The notes under the pieces: model-generated | Told to the model about the DNA's origin: nothing | Database searches by the model: none | The model's input: only the letters and a program-made list of their open reading frames with translations | Part shown: piece after piece, positions 54,434 to 63,077 of the stretch | How the letters are laid out: each line of letters opens with the position of its first letter | Numbering within the stretch: position 1 is the stretch's first letter | Assembly (NCBI RefSeq): GCF_018413645.1 | Contig: NZ_JAHCDA010000001.1 | Coordinates: forward strand, 1,488,001 to 1,552,000 | From: Roseococcus pinisoli | GTDB taxonomy: Bacteria > Pseudomonadota > Alphaproteobacteria > Acetobacterales > Acetobacteraceae | Length of the DNA: 64,000 nucleotides | Direction: 5' to 3' | Made by a program: the position numbers and the translations under genes

Positions 54434-56014
54434 TCAGTGGGCGCCGCCCCCGCCGCCGGGCTTGGGCTTGCGCAGCAGCATCGCCAGCGGGATCGCCGCG
54501 GCGAAGAGCCCGCACATCACCAGCAGCACGTCGTTATAGGCCAGCACCAGGGCCTGCTGCTCCACCATCAGCGACAGGCGCCGCAACGCCGCGAGCTGGG
54601 CCTGCGCCTCGCCCAGCCGCGGCGTCAGCGCGGTGACGAGGTTGTCGTACCATTGTGTCGCGGCGATGCGGCCCGAGCTCACCTGCTCGGCCATGTGCAG
54701 GCGGTGGGCGGCGCCGCGATCCGTCACCAGCGTGTTGATCATGGCGAGCCCCACCGCGCCGCCGAGGTTGCGCATGAGGTTGTAGAGGCCGGAAGCGTTC
54801 TTCAGCCGCGCCGGCGGCAGGGTACCGAGCGCGATCTGGTTCACCGGCACCATCACCATCATCGTGCCCACGCCGCGCAGGCCGAGCGCGAACCACATCT
54901 CCGGGAAGCCCGAGAGCACGGTGAGCTCCGCCGTCAGCCACAGCGCGTAGCTCATGACGGCGAGGCCCGCGGCCAGCACGATGCGGATGTCCATCCGCTG
55001 CGCCATCTGCCCCACGACCGGCGCGGCGATGAACATGGCGAGCCCGGTGACGAACATCGTCTCGCCGATCTGCAGGCTGTTGAAGCCGCGCACCCGGGCG
55101 AGGAAGAGCGGGATCAGATAGACCGAGCCGTAGAGGCCGATGCCGAGCAGGAAGGCGAGGAGGCTGCCGACGGCGAAGTTCCGGTCGGTATAGGCGCGCA
55201 GGTCGACGATCGGTTCCGGCCGCGTGAAGGCGCGCCAGAAGAACAGCACCGCCGATACCGTGCCGATCAGGGCGAAGAGGGCGATGGTCTCGTCCTCCAG
55301 CCATTCCCAGCGCGGGCCTTCCTCCATCACGTATTCGAGGCTGCCCAGGAAGATCGCCATGAAGGCAAGGCCCCACCAGTCGAAATGGGCCAGCAGCCGG
55401 CGGTCGCCCTTGTCGATGTCCATCGTGGCCCAGACCACCGTGGCGACAAGGATGCCCACCGGCACGTTGATCAGGAACAGCCAATGCCAGGAGAAGGTCT
55501 CGGTCAGCACGCCGCCCAGCGTCGGCCCGATGGTGGGCGCCATTGTCGCCGTCAGGCCGATCAGCACCGAGATGCGCACGCGCTGCTTGCCGGGGAAGAG
55601 GCTGAAGGCCGTCGCGAAGACGGTCGGGATCATCGCGCCGCCCAGGAAGCCCTGTGCCGCACGGAAGGCGATCATCAGCTCCAGCGAGGTCGCCGTGGCG
55701 CAGGCGAAGGAGAAGATGGTGAAGCCCACGGCCGAGAGGGTGAAGAGCACCCGCGTCGACAGCAGCCGGGACAGGAAGCCCGACAGCGGGATCATGACGA
55801 TCTCCGCGATCAGGTAGGAGGTCTGGATCCAGGAGGCCTCGTCCGGGCTGGCGGCCAGGCCGGCCTGGATCTCGGAGATGCTGGCGGAGACGATCTGGAT
55901 GTCCAGGATCGCCATGAACATCCCTAGCACCATCACCATGAAGCCGAGGAACTGCTTCCGCGAGACCGCGGGGACGTCGGGCGCCGAAGAGGCGCCCATG
56001 GTGGTGGCGGACAT
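54434..56014 (-). CDS. DHA2 family MFS efflux transporter (EmrB type)
   Basis: A 526-residue 14-TM drug:proton antiporter. Landmarks are the N-terminal GFMVMVLGMFMAILDIQIV (motif D1, LDxxIV), FLSRLLSTRVLFTLSAVGFT (motif A-like GxLaDrxG region), RAAQGFLGGAMIPTV and GPTLGGVLTETFSWHWLFLINVP (motif C). It pairs with the EmrA-like adaptor at 56091 and is under a divergent TetR regulator. A GGAAGGAGGG ribosome site precedes the ATG. No outer-membrane channel is adjacent. The substrates are unknown. Confidence 0.95.
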   Translation of the reverse strand: MSATTMGASSAPDVPAVSRKQFLGFMVMVLGMFMAILDIQIVSASISEIQAGLAASPDEASWIQTSYLIAEIVMIPLSGFLSRLLSTRVLFTLSAVGFTIFSFACATATSLELMIAFRAAQGFLGGAMIPTVFATAFSLFPGKQRVRISVLIGLTATMAPTIGPTLGGVLTETFSWHWLFLINVPVGILVATVVWATMDIDKGDRRLLAHFDWWGLAFMAIFLGSLEYVMEEGPRWEWLEDETIALFALIGTVSAVLFFWRAFTRPEPIVDLRAYTDRNFAVGSLLAFLLGIGLYGSVYLIPLFLARVRGFNSLQIGETMFVTGLAMFIAAPVVGQMAQRMDIRIVLAAGLAVMSYALWLTAELTVLSGFPEMWFALGLRGVGTMMVMVPVNQIALGTLPPARLKNASGLYNLMRNLGGAVGLAMINTLVTDRGAAHRLHMAEQVSSGRIAATQWYDNLVTALTPRLGEAQAQLAALRRLSLMVEQQALVLAYNDVLLVMCGLFAAAIPLAMLLRKPKPGGGGGAH

Positions 56015-56090
56015 GAGCCGCCCTCCTTCCGGTGGGTTCAGACGCTGAAGGGACGCTTCCCGGCTTCAGTCATTCGGCGGCCGGTCGCGT

Positions 56091-57236
56091 CTAACGAAGG
56101 CCGATGGTCGCGGCGGCGGCACCCAGGAGGCTGCTCGGTGCCGAGGGGTCGGCCCGCATGTCCACCCGCGCCTCGACCGAGAGGCCAGGGCGCAGCAGCG
56201 CGGGGTCCTGGCCCGGGTTGAGGGCGATGCGCACCGGCACGCGCTGCACGATCTTCGTGAAGTTGCCGGTGGCGTTCTCGGGCGGCAGCAGGCTGAACAG
56301 CGCGCCGGTCGCGGGCGCCAGGCTCTCCACATGGCCATGCAGCTCGCCGCCCACATCCAGGGACAGGGTCACGGGCTGGCCGGGACGCATGCGGTGGAGC
56401 TGCGTCTCCTTGAAGTTGGCCACCACCCATTGCCGTTCCGGCGGGGGCGCCACGGCGATCAGGTTCTGGCCCGGCCGCACATGGGCGCCGACCTGGGCGG
56501 AGCGGTTGCCGACGATGCCGGAGAAGGGCGCGCGGATGACCGTGTAGGCGAGGTTGCTCTCCGCGAGGGCGAGCTGCGCCGTGGCTTCCGCCCGGCGCCC
56601 CTCGGCGGTGGCGAGCTGGCCTTCCAGCACGGGCAGCGCTGCCTGGGCCGCGGCGGCCGAGGCCTGGGCGGAGGCGACATTGGCCTCGGCCTTGCGGCGG
56701 TCGGCAAGCGTACGCTCGGCATTCTCGCGGCTGCCGAAGCCCGACTGGGCCAGGGAGCCGTAGCGGGTGGAATCGGCGGTGGCGCGGACGCGCTCGGCAT
56801 CGGCCTGGGCGATCTGGGCCTCGGCGGAGGTGATCTGCGCGCGCTGCTGCTCGATCTGCGCGCGGCCGGTGGTGATGCCGGCCTCGGCCTGGGCGAGGGC
56901 GGCCGCGGCCGCGTCGCGGCGGGCGCGCCAGTCGCGGTCCTCCAGCTGGATCAGGGGCTGGCCTTCCTCCACGCGCTGGTTGTCGGCGACGAGGATGGCG
57001 GCGACATCGCCCTCGATGCGGGCGCCCAGCTGCACGATGTCGCCCTGCACATAGGCGTTGTCGGTGGATTCCATGTGGCGCCCCACGCGGAACCACCAGT
57101 TGCCGCCGAGCGCGGCCCCCAGGAGGACGACAAGGATCAGGAGGGGGCGGAGCCGGCGGAAGAGGGAAGGCTTCTTGCCTTCGTCCGCCTTGGACTGCCG
57201 CGCCTCGTCCGTGGTGACAGAAGTTTCCGCGTTCAT
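56091..57236 (-). CDS. HlyD/EmrA family membrane-fusion protein
   Basis: A 381-residue periplasmic adaptor. One N-terminal membrane segment (LLILVVLLGAALGGNWWF, about 32-50) is followed by the lipoyl domain DNAYVQGDIVQLGARIEGDVAAILV, a long helical hairpin (Ala/Glu/Arg-rich, about 90-230) and the second barrel half YTVIRAPFSGIVGNRSAQVGAHVRPGQNLI. It links the MFS pump to an outer-membrane channel. It leads the emrA-emrB-like operon; the operator at 57240 lies 3 bases before its ATG. Confidence 0.95.
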   Translation of the reverse strand: MNAETSVTTDEARQSKADEGKKPSLFRRLRPLLILVVLLGAALGGNWWFRVGRHMESTDNAYVQGDIVQLGARIEGDVAAILVADNQRVEEGQPLIQLEDRDWRARRDAAAAALAQAEAGITTGRAQIEQQRAQITSAEAQIAQADAERVRATADSTRYGSLAQSGFGSRENAERTLADRRKAEANVASAQASAAAAQAALPVLEGQLATAEGRRAEATAQLALAESNLAYTVIRAPFSGIVGNRSAQVGAHVRPGQNLIAVAPPPERQWVVANFKETQLHRMRPGQPVTLSLDVGGELHGHVESLAPATGALFSLLPPENATGNFTKIVQRVPVRIALNPGQDPALLRPGLSVEARVDMRADPSAPSSLLGAAAATIGLR

Positions 57237-57239
57237 CGG

Positions 57240-57254
57240 ACTAAACCGTTCAGT
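57240..57254. promoter_or_regulatory. TetR operator 1
   Basis: ACTAAACCGTTCAGT, one mismatch from the dyad ACTGnACnGTnCAGT of operator 2. It lies just upstream of the EmrA-like start codon, so a bound regulator would block transcription or initiation. Confidence 0.75.
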
Positions 57255-57265
57255 TCGTGTCCAGG

Positions 57266-57294
57266 GAGATGGCGAAATCCAGGGCTGGCGTCAA
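57266..57294 (-). promoter_or_regulatory. Predicted promoter of the EmrAB-like operon
   Basis: On the minus strand, TTGACG (57294-57289), a 17-base spacer and CATCTC (57271-57266) make a weak sigma-70-like promoter lying between the two TetR operators. The -10 box fit is poor. Confidence 0.4.
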
Positions 57295-57300
57295 GGGTAA

Positions 57301-57315
57301 ACTGTACGGTTCAGT
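57301..57315. promoter_or_regulatory. TetR operator 2
   Basis: ACTGTACGGTTCAGT follows the dyad ACTGnACnGTnCAGT exactly. It lies 43 bases upstream of the TetR ATG and next to the -35 box of the EmrAB-like promoter. With operator 1 (61 bases apart) it allows the TetR protein to control both divergent transcripts. Confidence 0.8.
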
Positions 57316-57357
57316 ATGGTCTTGAAATTAGGTCTACGCCATGTCCATAAAGGTGCC

Positions 57358-58008
57358 ATGAGCGCCCAGATGGACATCACCCCCGAGATCTCACCGAAAC
57401 GCCGTCAGGTCCTGGACGCCGCCGGCCGGCTTTTCCTGAGTGAGGGCTTCGCCGCCGTCTCCATGGATACCGTCGCGCGGGAGGCGGGCGTCTCGAAGGC
57501 GACGCTCTACGCCTATTTCTCGGGGAAGGACGCGCTCTTCGGCGCCGTGGTGTCCGAGCGCTGCGCCTCCATGGTGGGGCATAGCCGCATCGTGAGCGAC
57601 CATGACGCGCCGCTGGCCGAATGCCTCCGCCGGCAGATCGACTTCTGGCTGCGCTTCCTCATCAGCCCGCAGGCCCTCGGCACCTATCGCACCGTCCTGG
57701 CCGAGGGCACCCGCTTCCCCGACCTGGCCCGGGCCTTCTTCCGGTCCGGCCCTGCGCTCGGCCTCTCGCTGATCGCCCAGTGGATCGCCGAGGAGCAGCG
57801 CCGCGGGCGGCTGCGGCAGAATTTCGACCCCGCCAAGGTGGCCCCGCAATTCATCGCCCTGCTGCGCGGGGACCTCTACATCAAGGTCGCGCTCGGGCTG
57901 GTGCCGGCGCCCTCGGAGGAAGCGATCGCCGCCGAGGTGGATGGCGCGACCGACCTGCTGCTGCGCGCCTTCGCGGCCCCCTCCGCCTGGACGCCCGACA
58001 CGCCTTGA
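57358..58008 (+). CDS. TetR/AcrR family regulator
   Basis: A 216-residue regulator. The N-terminal HTH is RRQVLDAAGRLFLSEGFAAVSMDTVAREAGVSKATLYAYFSGKDALFGAVV (pieces: AREAGVSKATLYAYF is the recognition region). The rest is a helical ligand domain with an AcrR/AefR-like C-terminal half. The start at 57358 is preferred because the longer frame starts inside the operator. It is divergent from the EmrAB-like operon and almost certainly its repressor, acting at the two ACTG...CAGT dyads. Confidence 0.92.
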   Translation: MSAQMDITPEISPKRRQVLDAAGRLFLSEGFAAVSMDTVAREAGVSKATLYAYFSGKDALFGAVVSERCASMVGHSRIVSDHDAPLAECLRRQIDFWLRFLISPQALGTYRTVLAEGTRFPDLARAFFRSGPALGLSLIAQWIAEEQRRGRLRQNFDPAKVAPQFIALLRGDLYIKVALGLVPAPSEEAIAAEVDGATDLLLRAFAAPSAWTPDTP

Positions 58009-58062
58009 CCCCCTGACCCCCGGGCCTAGGCTTCGCCCAGGGACGGACAGAGGGGCTCGGAA

Positions 58063-59535
58063 ATGAACCTGGCGATGAGTTGGGACGAATGGGCGCGGCA
58101 TGATGCCACCGCCCTCGCGGAACGTGTCCGCAAGGGGGAGGTCACCCCGGCCGAACTGGCCGCCCAGGCCGCGGCCGGCGCCGCGAAGGTCGACCCGGCG
58201 TTGAGCGCGGTGGTCGAGGTCTTCCAGGACGTCGTCGCCGATCCGCTGAAGGATGGGATGGACCCCGCGGGCGTCTTCGCCGGCGTTCCCTATTTCATGA
58301 AGGACCTGGGCCCCACGCTGAAGGGGCGCCTGCAGGAGATGGGCTCCAAGCTCATGCGCGGGAACCGCGCGACGGCGGACAGCTTTCTGGCCGGGCGTAT
58401 CCGCAAGGCCGGGCTCAACATCATCGGCCGCAGCACGACGCCGGAATTCGGCACCTGCTCGTCGGCCGACAATCCCGAGGTCTATGTCACGCGCAACCCG
58501 TGGAACACGGGCTACACCACGGGTGGCTCCTCGGCCGGATCGGGCGCGCTGGTGGCCGCGGGCGTGACGCCGATCTCGCATGCCACCGATGGCGGCGGCT
58601 CCATCCGCATCCCCGCCGGCTGGAACGGCAATATCGGGCTGAAGCCCTCGCGCGGCGTCTTCTCCGTCGCGCCCTACGGGTCGGACCTCACCGGCGTGGT
58701 CTCCATCCAGGGCTGCCACACGCGCACGGTGCGCGACACGGCCGCCTTCGTGGATGCCTGCCGCGGCGGCGCGCCGGGCGAATTCATGCCCTATTGGACG
58801 ACGCCTGAGCCCTACACCCAGCTGATCAAGCGCGATCCGGGGAAGCTGCGCATCGCGCTCTCCCACGAATGGGGCGACTACCGCGCCGCGCCGGAGCTCG
58901 TCGCCGAGCTGGAGAAGGCGGGGCGGCTGCTGGAGCGCCTCGGCCATCACGTCGAATGGGCGGTGCCGCGGGTCGATTTCCGTGCGGCCTTCGCGGCGCA
59001 GACCGCCTGCTACATCACCAATTTCGCGCAGACCATCGCCGCGCTGATGCGCCAGAAGGGGTTGGAGAAGCCGCCGGCCGAGCTGGTGGAGCGCATGAAC
59101 CGGCGCATCTGGGAGTTCGGGATCGGCGCCTCCTATTCCGAGCGCACGGCGATGCAGCTGGGCTTCAACACCGCCTCGCGCGAGTTCGGCGCCTTCTTCG
59201 AGGAATGGGACGTCATCCTGACGCCCATCACCGCGAAGCCCACGCCCACCGTCGGCACGACGGAATACCTGACCATCGCCGACAACCCTTCCGTGCTGGA
59301 CTGGTTCGCCAACCTCTGGGGCATCTTCGCCTATACGCCGCTGTGCAACCTGGCCGGCATCCCGGGCCTCTCGATGCCGATGGGCGAGCAGGCGCATGGG
59401 TTGCCCTTCGGCATCCAGGCGATCGGCGCGCAGGGGCAGGACGGGCTGCTGCTGCAGCTGGCCGCGCAGATCGAGCGCGCGCTGGACGGCAAGTGGAACC
59501 ACGGGCGGCGGCCAGGGGTGCACGTGGCGGCCTGA
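58063..59535 (+). CDS. Amidase signature family protein
   Basis: A 490-residue amidase. The Ser-cisSer-Lys triad is visible: Lys in GVPYFMKDLGPTLKG near residue 80, and the Gly/Ser-rich signature TGGSSAGSGALVAAGVTPISHATDGGGSIRIPAGWNG (pieces TGGSSAGSG and DGGGSIRIPA) near 155-190. Length fits the family. It lies upstream of the glycine riboswitch and oxidase gene, but the 66-base gap before the aptamer suggests separate control. The substrate is unknown. Confidence 0.94.
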   Translation: MNLAMSWDEWARHDATALAERVRKGEVTPAELAAQAAAGAAKVDPALSAVVEVFQDVVADPLKDGMDPAGVFAGVPYFMKDLGPTLKGRLQEMGSKLMRGNRATADSFLAGRIRKAGLNIIGRSTTPEFGTCSSADNPEVYVTRNPWNTGYTTGGSSAGSGALVAAGVTPISHATDGGGSIRIPAGWNGNIGLKPSRGVFSVAPYGSDLTGVVSIQGCHTRTVRDTAAFVDACRGGAPGEFMPYWTTPEPYTQLIKRDPGKLRIALSHEWGDYRAAPELVAELEKAGRLLERLGHHVEWAVPRVDFRAAFAAQTACYITNFAQTIAALMRQKGLEKPPAELVERMNRRIWEFGIGASYSERTAMQLGFNTASREFGAFFEEWDVILTPITAKPTPTVGTTEYLTIADNPSVLDWFANLWGIFAYTPLCNLAGIPGLSMPMGEQAHGLPFGIQAIGAQGQDGLLLQLAAQIERALDGKWNHGRRPGVHVAA

Positions 59536-59601
59536 GCCAGCTCTTTTTTCGCCGGTTGTGCGGCCGGCGAATCGATGCTCTGCTCGGTCCGTCCGCTAAT
59601 G

Positions 59602-59790
59602 GTTTGTGGGAGAGTGTGCGGGGCCGGACGGGCCGCGCACCGCCGACGGAGCAACCCCCAGGAAACTCTCAGGCTTCAGGGACCACAAACTCAGGACGAT
59701 CTGGAGAGAGGCACCGCGTGGTGCCCACCGAAGGGGACGCCCGGCCTTCTCCGCGAAGGCAGGGCTACGCTCTCAGGTACCGGGACAGAT
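59602..59790 (+). promoter_or_regulatory. Tandem glycine riboswitch (two aptamers)
   Basis: Two consecutive glycine aptamers. Aptamer 1 (59602-59690) is closed by P1 GTTTGTGG/CCACAAAC and contains GGGAGAG, GCCGACGGAGCAACC and GGAAACTCTCAGGC. Aptamer 2 (59699-59790) is closed by ATCTG/CAGAT and contains GGAGAGAGGCACC, CACCGAAGGGG and GCTCTCAGGTACCGGGACAGAT, the standard ending. The cores match the known class well. The 67 bases to the DadA-like GTG form the expression platform; its switching mode could not be resolved. The 322-base region 59536-59857 is otherwise non-coding. Confidence 0.92.
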
Positions 59791-59857
59791 GGGGGCAGGA
59801 CGGATTGGCGCACTCGCGTGCGGGCCGTGCTGTCTCACCCCAGCCTGGAGCTCGCCT

Positions 59858-61093
59858 GTGAGCAAGATCGCCATCATCGGGTCCGGTATCACCGGCACGA
59901 CCACCGCCTATGCCCTGCTGGAGCGGGGCCATTCCGTCACGGTCCTCGACCGGCATCGCTACGCCGCGATGGAGACCAGCTTCGCCAATGGCGGCCAGCT
60001 CTCGGCGAGCAATGCGGAGGTGTGGAACAGCCTCGGCACCATCCGGAAGGGGCTGAGCTGGATGACGCGCCGCGATGCGCCGCTGCTCCTGAATCCCAGC
60101 CCGAGCCTGCACAAATACTCCTGGCTCGGCGAGTTCGCGGCGCAGATCCCGCATTATCGCGACAACACCGTCGCCACGACGCGCCTGGCCATCGCCTCCC
60201 GCGAGCACATGTTCGAGATCGTGCGCAAGGAGGGCATCGAGTTCGACCTCGAGCGCCGCGGCATCCTTCACATCTACCGCGACCGGGAAAGCTTCGAGGC
60301 CGCCGCGCGGGTGAACGAGCTGCTGCGCGAAGGCGGGCTCGACCGGCGGGCCGTGACGCCGCAGGAGATGCGGGAGATCGAGCCCGCGCTGCAGGGCGAA
60401 TATTTCGGCGGCTTCTACACGCCTTCCGATTCCACGGGCGACATCCATCGCTTCACGCGCGGCCTGGCCGAAGCCTGCGCCCGGCGCGGCGCGCGCTTCC
60501 TCTTCGAGGCGGAAGTCGACGCCATCGACCATGGGAGCGACGGCATCTCGGTGGCCTACCGGACGGCGGGGCTTCACGACGAGAAGCTGCAGGTCGATGC
60601 GGTGGTGATCTGCGCGGGCGTGGCCAGCCGCCGCTTCGCCTCCCTGCTCGGCGACCGCATCAACATCTATCCGGTCAAGGGATACTCCATCACCGTTCAC
60701 CTCGACGACGAGGCGAGCAGGGCGGCGGCACCCCAGGTGAGTCTGCTGGACGATGCGACCAAGATCGTCACCAGCCGCCTGGGCGCCGACCGGTTCCGCG
60801 TGGCCGGCACCGCGGAGTTCAACGGCGAGAACCGCGACATCCGCGCCGATCGGATCAGGCCGCTCACCCGATGGGTGGAGCAGCTCTTCCCGGAGGTCAG
60901 CACGGCGCGCGTCGTGTCCTGGGCGGGCCTGCGGCCCATGACGCCCAACCTCATGCCCAAGGTGGAAGCGGGCCGGCGCCCCGGCGTGTTCTACAATACG
61001 GGGCATGGCCATCTGGGCTGGACGCTATCCGCCGCGACGGCGCAGATCGTCGCGGACAAGGTCGATCGTCAGATGAAGGTGAACCACCACTGA
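59858..61093 (+). CDS. FAD-dependent D-amino acid dehydrogenase (DadA/glycine oxidase-like)
   Basis: A 411-residue FAD oxidoreductase of the DadA family, which oxidatively deaminates amino acids. The dinucleotide loop is IAIIGSGITGTTTAYALLERGHSVTVLDR (residues 4-32), followed by SFANGGQLSASNAEVWN near 48, the middle PVKGYSITVHL, and the C-terminal GLRPMTPNLMPKVE with FYNTGHGHLGWTLSAATA (FAD site). The start is a GTG with a GGAG site 9 bases upstream; the open frame extends upstream only through the riboswitch. Control by a glycine riboswitch argues that glycine is the true substrate or product. Confidence 0.9.
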   Translation: MSKIAIIGSGITGTTTAYALLERGHSVTVLDRHRYAAMETSFANGGQLSASNAEVWNSLGTIRKGLSWMTRRDAPLLLNPSPSLHKYSWLGEFAAQIPHYRDNTVATTRLAIASREHMFEIVRKEGIEFDLERRGILHIYRDRESFEAAARVNELLREGGLDRRAVTPQEMREIEPALQGEYFGGFYTPSDSTGDIHRFTRGLAEACARRGARFLFEAEVDAIDHGSDGISVAYRTAGLHDEKLQVDAVVICAGVASRRFASLLGDRINIYPVKGYSITVHLDDEASRAAAPQVSLLDDATKIVTSRLGADRFRVAGTAEFNGENRDIRADRIRPLTRWVEQLFPEVSTARVVSWAGLRPMTPNLMPKVEAGRRPGVFYNTGHGHLGWTLSAATAQIVADKVDRQMKVNHH

Positions 61094-61141
61094 CGGGAGC
61101 TTCCCGTGCAGGGCGTGGGCCTGGTGGCGGAACTGCCGCCG

Positions 61142-63070
61142 TCAGGCCCCGCTCTTTTGCGCGACGGTGGCCGCGTCCTGGTGGTCGAATTCCGGCACGA
61201 GGCGGGAAAGCTGCGCCAGGGCCAGCCGGCCATGCCCGCCGCGGGCCGCACCGGCGATCTCGTCCAGCGCCCGCGCCACCAGCGCGGCGTCGGCCGTGCG
61301 GGGCGTCGCGACCAGCAGGCCGGGGAACTGCGTCGGGCGCGGGGGCTCCTGCCCGTGGAACATCTCCTCGAACAGCTTCTCGCCGGGGCGAAGGCCCGTG
61401 AAGCGGATCTCCACATCCTCGTCCGGCCGCAGGCCCGCCAGGCGGATCATGCGGCGCGCCAGATCCACGATCTTCACCGGGCTGCCCATGTCGAGCACGA
61501 AGATGCCGCCCTCGCGCAGCTCGGGCGGCGCGTCGGCACGGTCCACGGCGCCGACCACGGCGGCCTGCAGCACCAGCCCCACCGCCTCGCGCACCGTCAT
61601 GAAGTAGCGGCGCATGTCGGGATGGGTGACGGTCAGCGGCCCGCCGCGCTCCAGCTGCCGGCGGAACAGCGGCACCACGGAGCCGGTCGAGCCCAGCACA
61701 TTGCCGAAACGCACGGTGATGCAGCGCATGCCCTGGCCGGAGGAGCGCGCCTCGCGGTCCAGCGCCTGGCAGTACATCTCCGCCATGCGCTTGGAGGCGC
61801 CCATGACGCTGGTCGGATTCACCGCCTTGTCGGTCGAGATGAAGACCATCAGCCCGCAGCCGGCGGCGCGCGCCGTGTCGGCCACGATGCGGGTGCCGTG
61901 CGCATTGGTGAGCAGGCCCTCCAGCGGGTCGTTCTCCACCATCGGTACGTGCTTCAGCGCGGCGGCGTGGAAGACGAGCTCCGGCCGGAACTCCTCCATC
62001 AGGCGGCGCATGCGTGCCTCGTCGCGCACATCGGCCAGGACGGCGCGGCGCTGGACGGCCGGGTGTCGCTCCGACAGCTCGAGGTCGATCTCGTAGAGCA
62101 CGTATTCGCCGTGATCGAGCAGCGTCAGCACCGAGGGGCCGAGTGCGGCCACCTGCCGCGCCAGCTCGCCGCCGATGGTGCCGCCGGCGCCGGTCACCAG
62201 CACGCGGCGGCCCTGCACCAGCCGCGCCATGCCCTCGCGGTCGAGCGGCACCTGCGGGCGGTCCAGCAGCTCCTCGATGGAGACGGGGCGGAGGTCGATC
62301 TTGGCCGTGTCCTGCGGCCGGCCGGCCTGGCCGAGCACGGTCGGCTGGGGCGCGCGCCGGATGGGCACGCCGTGATGGTCGCCGGCATCCAGCAGCGCCT
62401 CCAGCACGGGGCCGTTGAGATCGGCCGAGGCCAGCACCAGCAGCGCGGGCAGGCGGCCCTCGTTGCGCAGGGTCTCCAGCACGGCATCCGCCTCCTCGAT
62501 CGTGCCGAGGATGGGATGGCCCTGGATGCGCCGGGCCACCTGGCGCGAGCGGCGGGACAGGATGCCCTGCACGCGATAGGCGGGCTTCCGCTCCTGCTCA
62601 AGCGCGCGGATGAAGAGGTCGGCCTGGTCGACGCCGCCCACCACGAGGACCGGCTGGGCGCCCGTCTCCTCCGCGATGCGGCGGATGGTGCGCAGGCGGC
62701 CGTTCAGCCGCGGGATGCCGAGCAGGCCCGTCAGCGCCATGGCATGCAGGATGGGAAAGGCGAGGTTGGGCGAATGCCAGCTGTCCAGCGCCCAGAGCAC
62801 CGCCGTGAAGACCACCGCCGCGCCGATCGACGCGCCGAGGACGGCCATCAGGTCGCGCACGCCGGTATAGCGCCAGTATTGCTGCGGCAGGCCCAGCGCC
62901 CAGGCCGGGCCCAGCATGGACAGGGCGGAGAGGGGGATGGCGAGGCTCCACCAGGCGCCATGCGGCCAGTTCCCTGGCCCAGCCAGGAGAAGGGCCACCG
63001 GAAGCGCGATGACGGCGAGCGCCGCGTCGAGCGAGAGGTTCAGCAGGATTCGGGACGGGGCCTTGGCCAT
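61142..63070 (-). CDS. Polysaccharide biosynthesis NDP-sugar 4,6-dehydratase (FlaA1/CapD/WbpM type)
   Basis: A 642-residue membrane enzyme. The N-terminal third has about four membrane segments (LSLDAALAVIALPVALLLA, then residues about 41-60, 78-97, 108-120). A first Rossmann-like domain (PVLVVGGVDQADLFIRAL) follows, then the SDR domain with VTGAGGTIGGELARQ (293-305), HAAALKHVPMVENDP, STDKAVNPTSVMGASKRM and TVRFGNVLGSTGSVVPLF. At the catalytic site Met423 replaces the usual Tyr and Lys427 is kept, as known for WbpM. It dehydrates UDP-GlcNAc to a 4-keto-6-deoxy sugar for O-antigen or glycan synthesis. A glycosyltransferase follows upstream on the same strand. Confidence 0.95.
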   Translation of the reverse strand: MAKAPSRILLNLSLDAALAVIALPVALLLAGPGNWPHGAWWSLAIPLSALSMLGPAWALGLPQQYWRYTGVRDLMAVLGASIGAAVVFTAVLWALDSWHSPNLAFPILHAMALTGLLGIPRLNGRLRTIRRIAEETGAQPVLVVGGVDQADLFIRALEQERKPAYRVQGILSRRSRQVARRIQGHPILGTIEEADAVLETLRNEGRLPALLVLASADLNGPVLEALLDAGDHHGVPIRRAPQPTVLGQAGRPQDTAKIDLRPVSIEELLDRPQVPLDREGMARLVQGRRVLVTGAGGTIGGELARQVAALGPSVLTLLDHGEYVLYEIDLELSERHPAVQRRAVLADVRDEARMRRLMEEFRPELVFHAAALKHVPMVENDPLEGLLTNAHGTRIVADTARAAGCGLMVFISTDKAVNPTSVMGASKRMAEMYCQALDREARSSGQGMRCITVRFGNVLGSTGSVVPLFRRQLERGGPLTVTHPDMRRYFMTVREAVGLVLQAAVVGAVDRADAPPELREGGIFVLDMGSPVKIVDLARRMIRLAGLRPDEDVEIRFTGLRPGEKLFEEMFHGQEPPRPTQFPGLLVATPRTADAALVARALDEIAGAARGGHGRLALAQLSRLVPEFDHQDAATVAQKSGA

Positions 63071-63077
63071 CCTCCGC

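Noticed and set aside
59543-59570. Terminator after the amidase (T run with TCGCCGG/CCGGCGA hairpin)
   Set aside because: The T run lies 5' of the stem on the plus strand, the wrong side for an intrinsic terminator.
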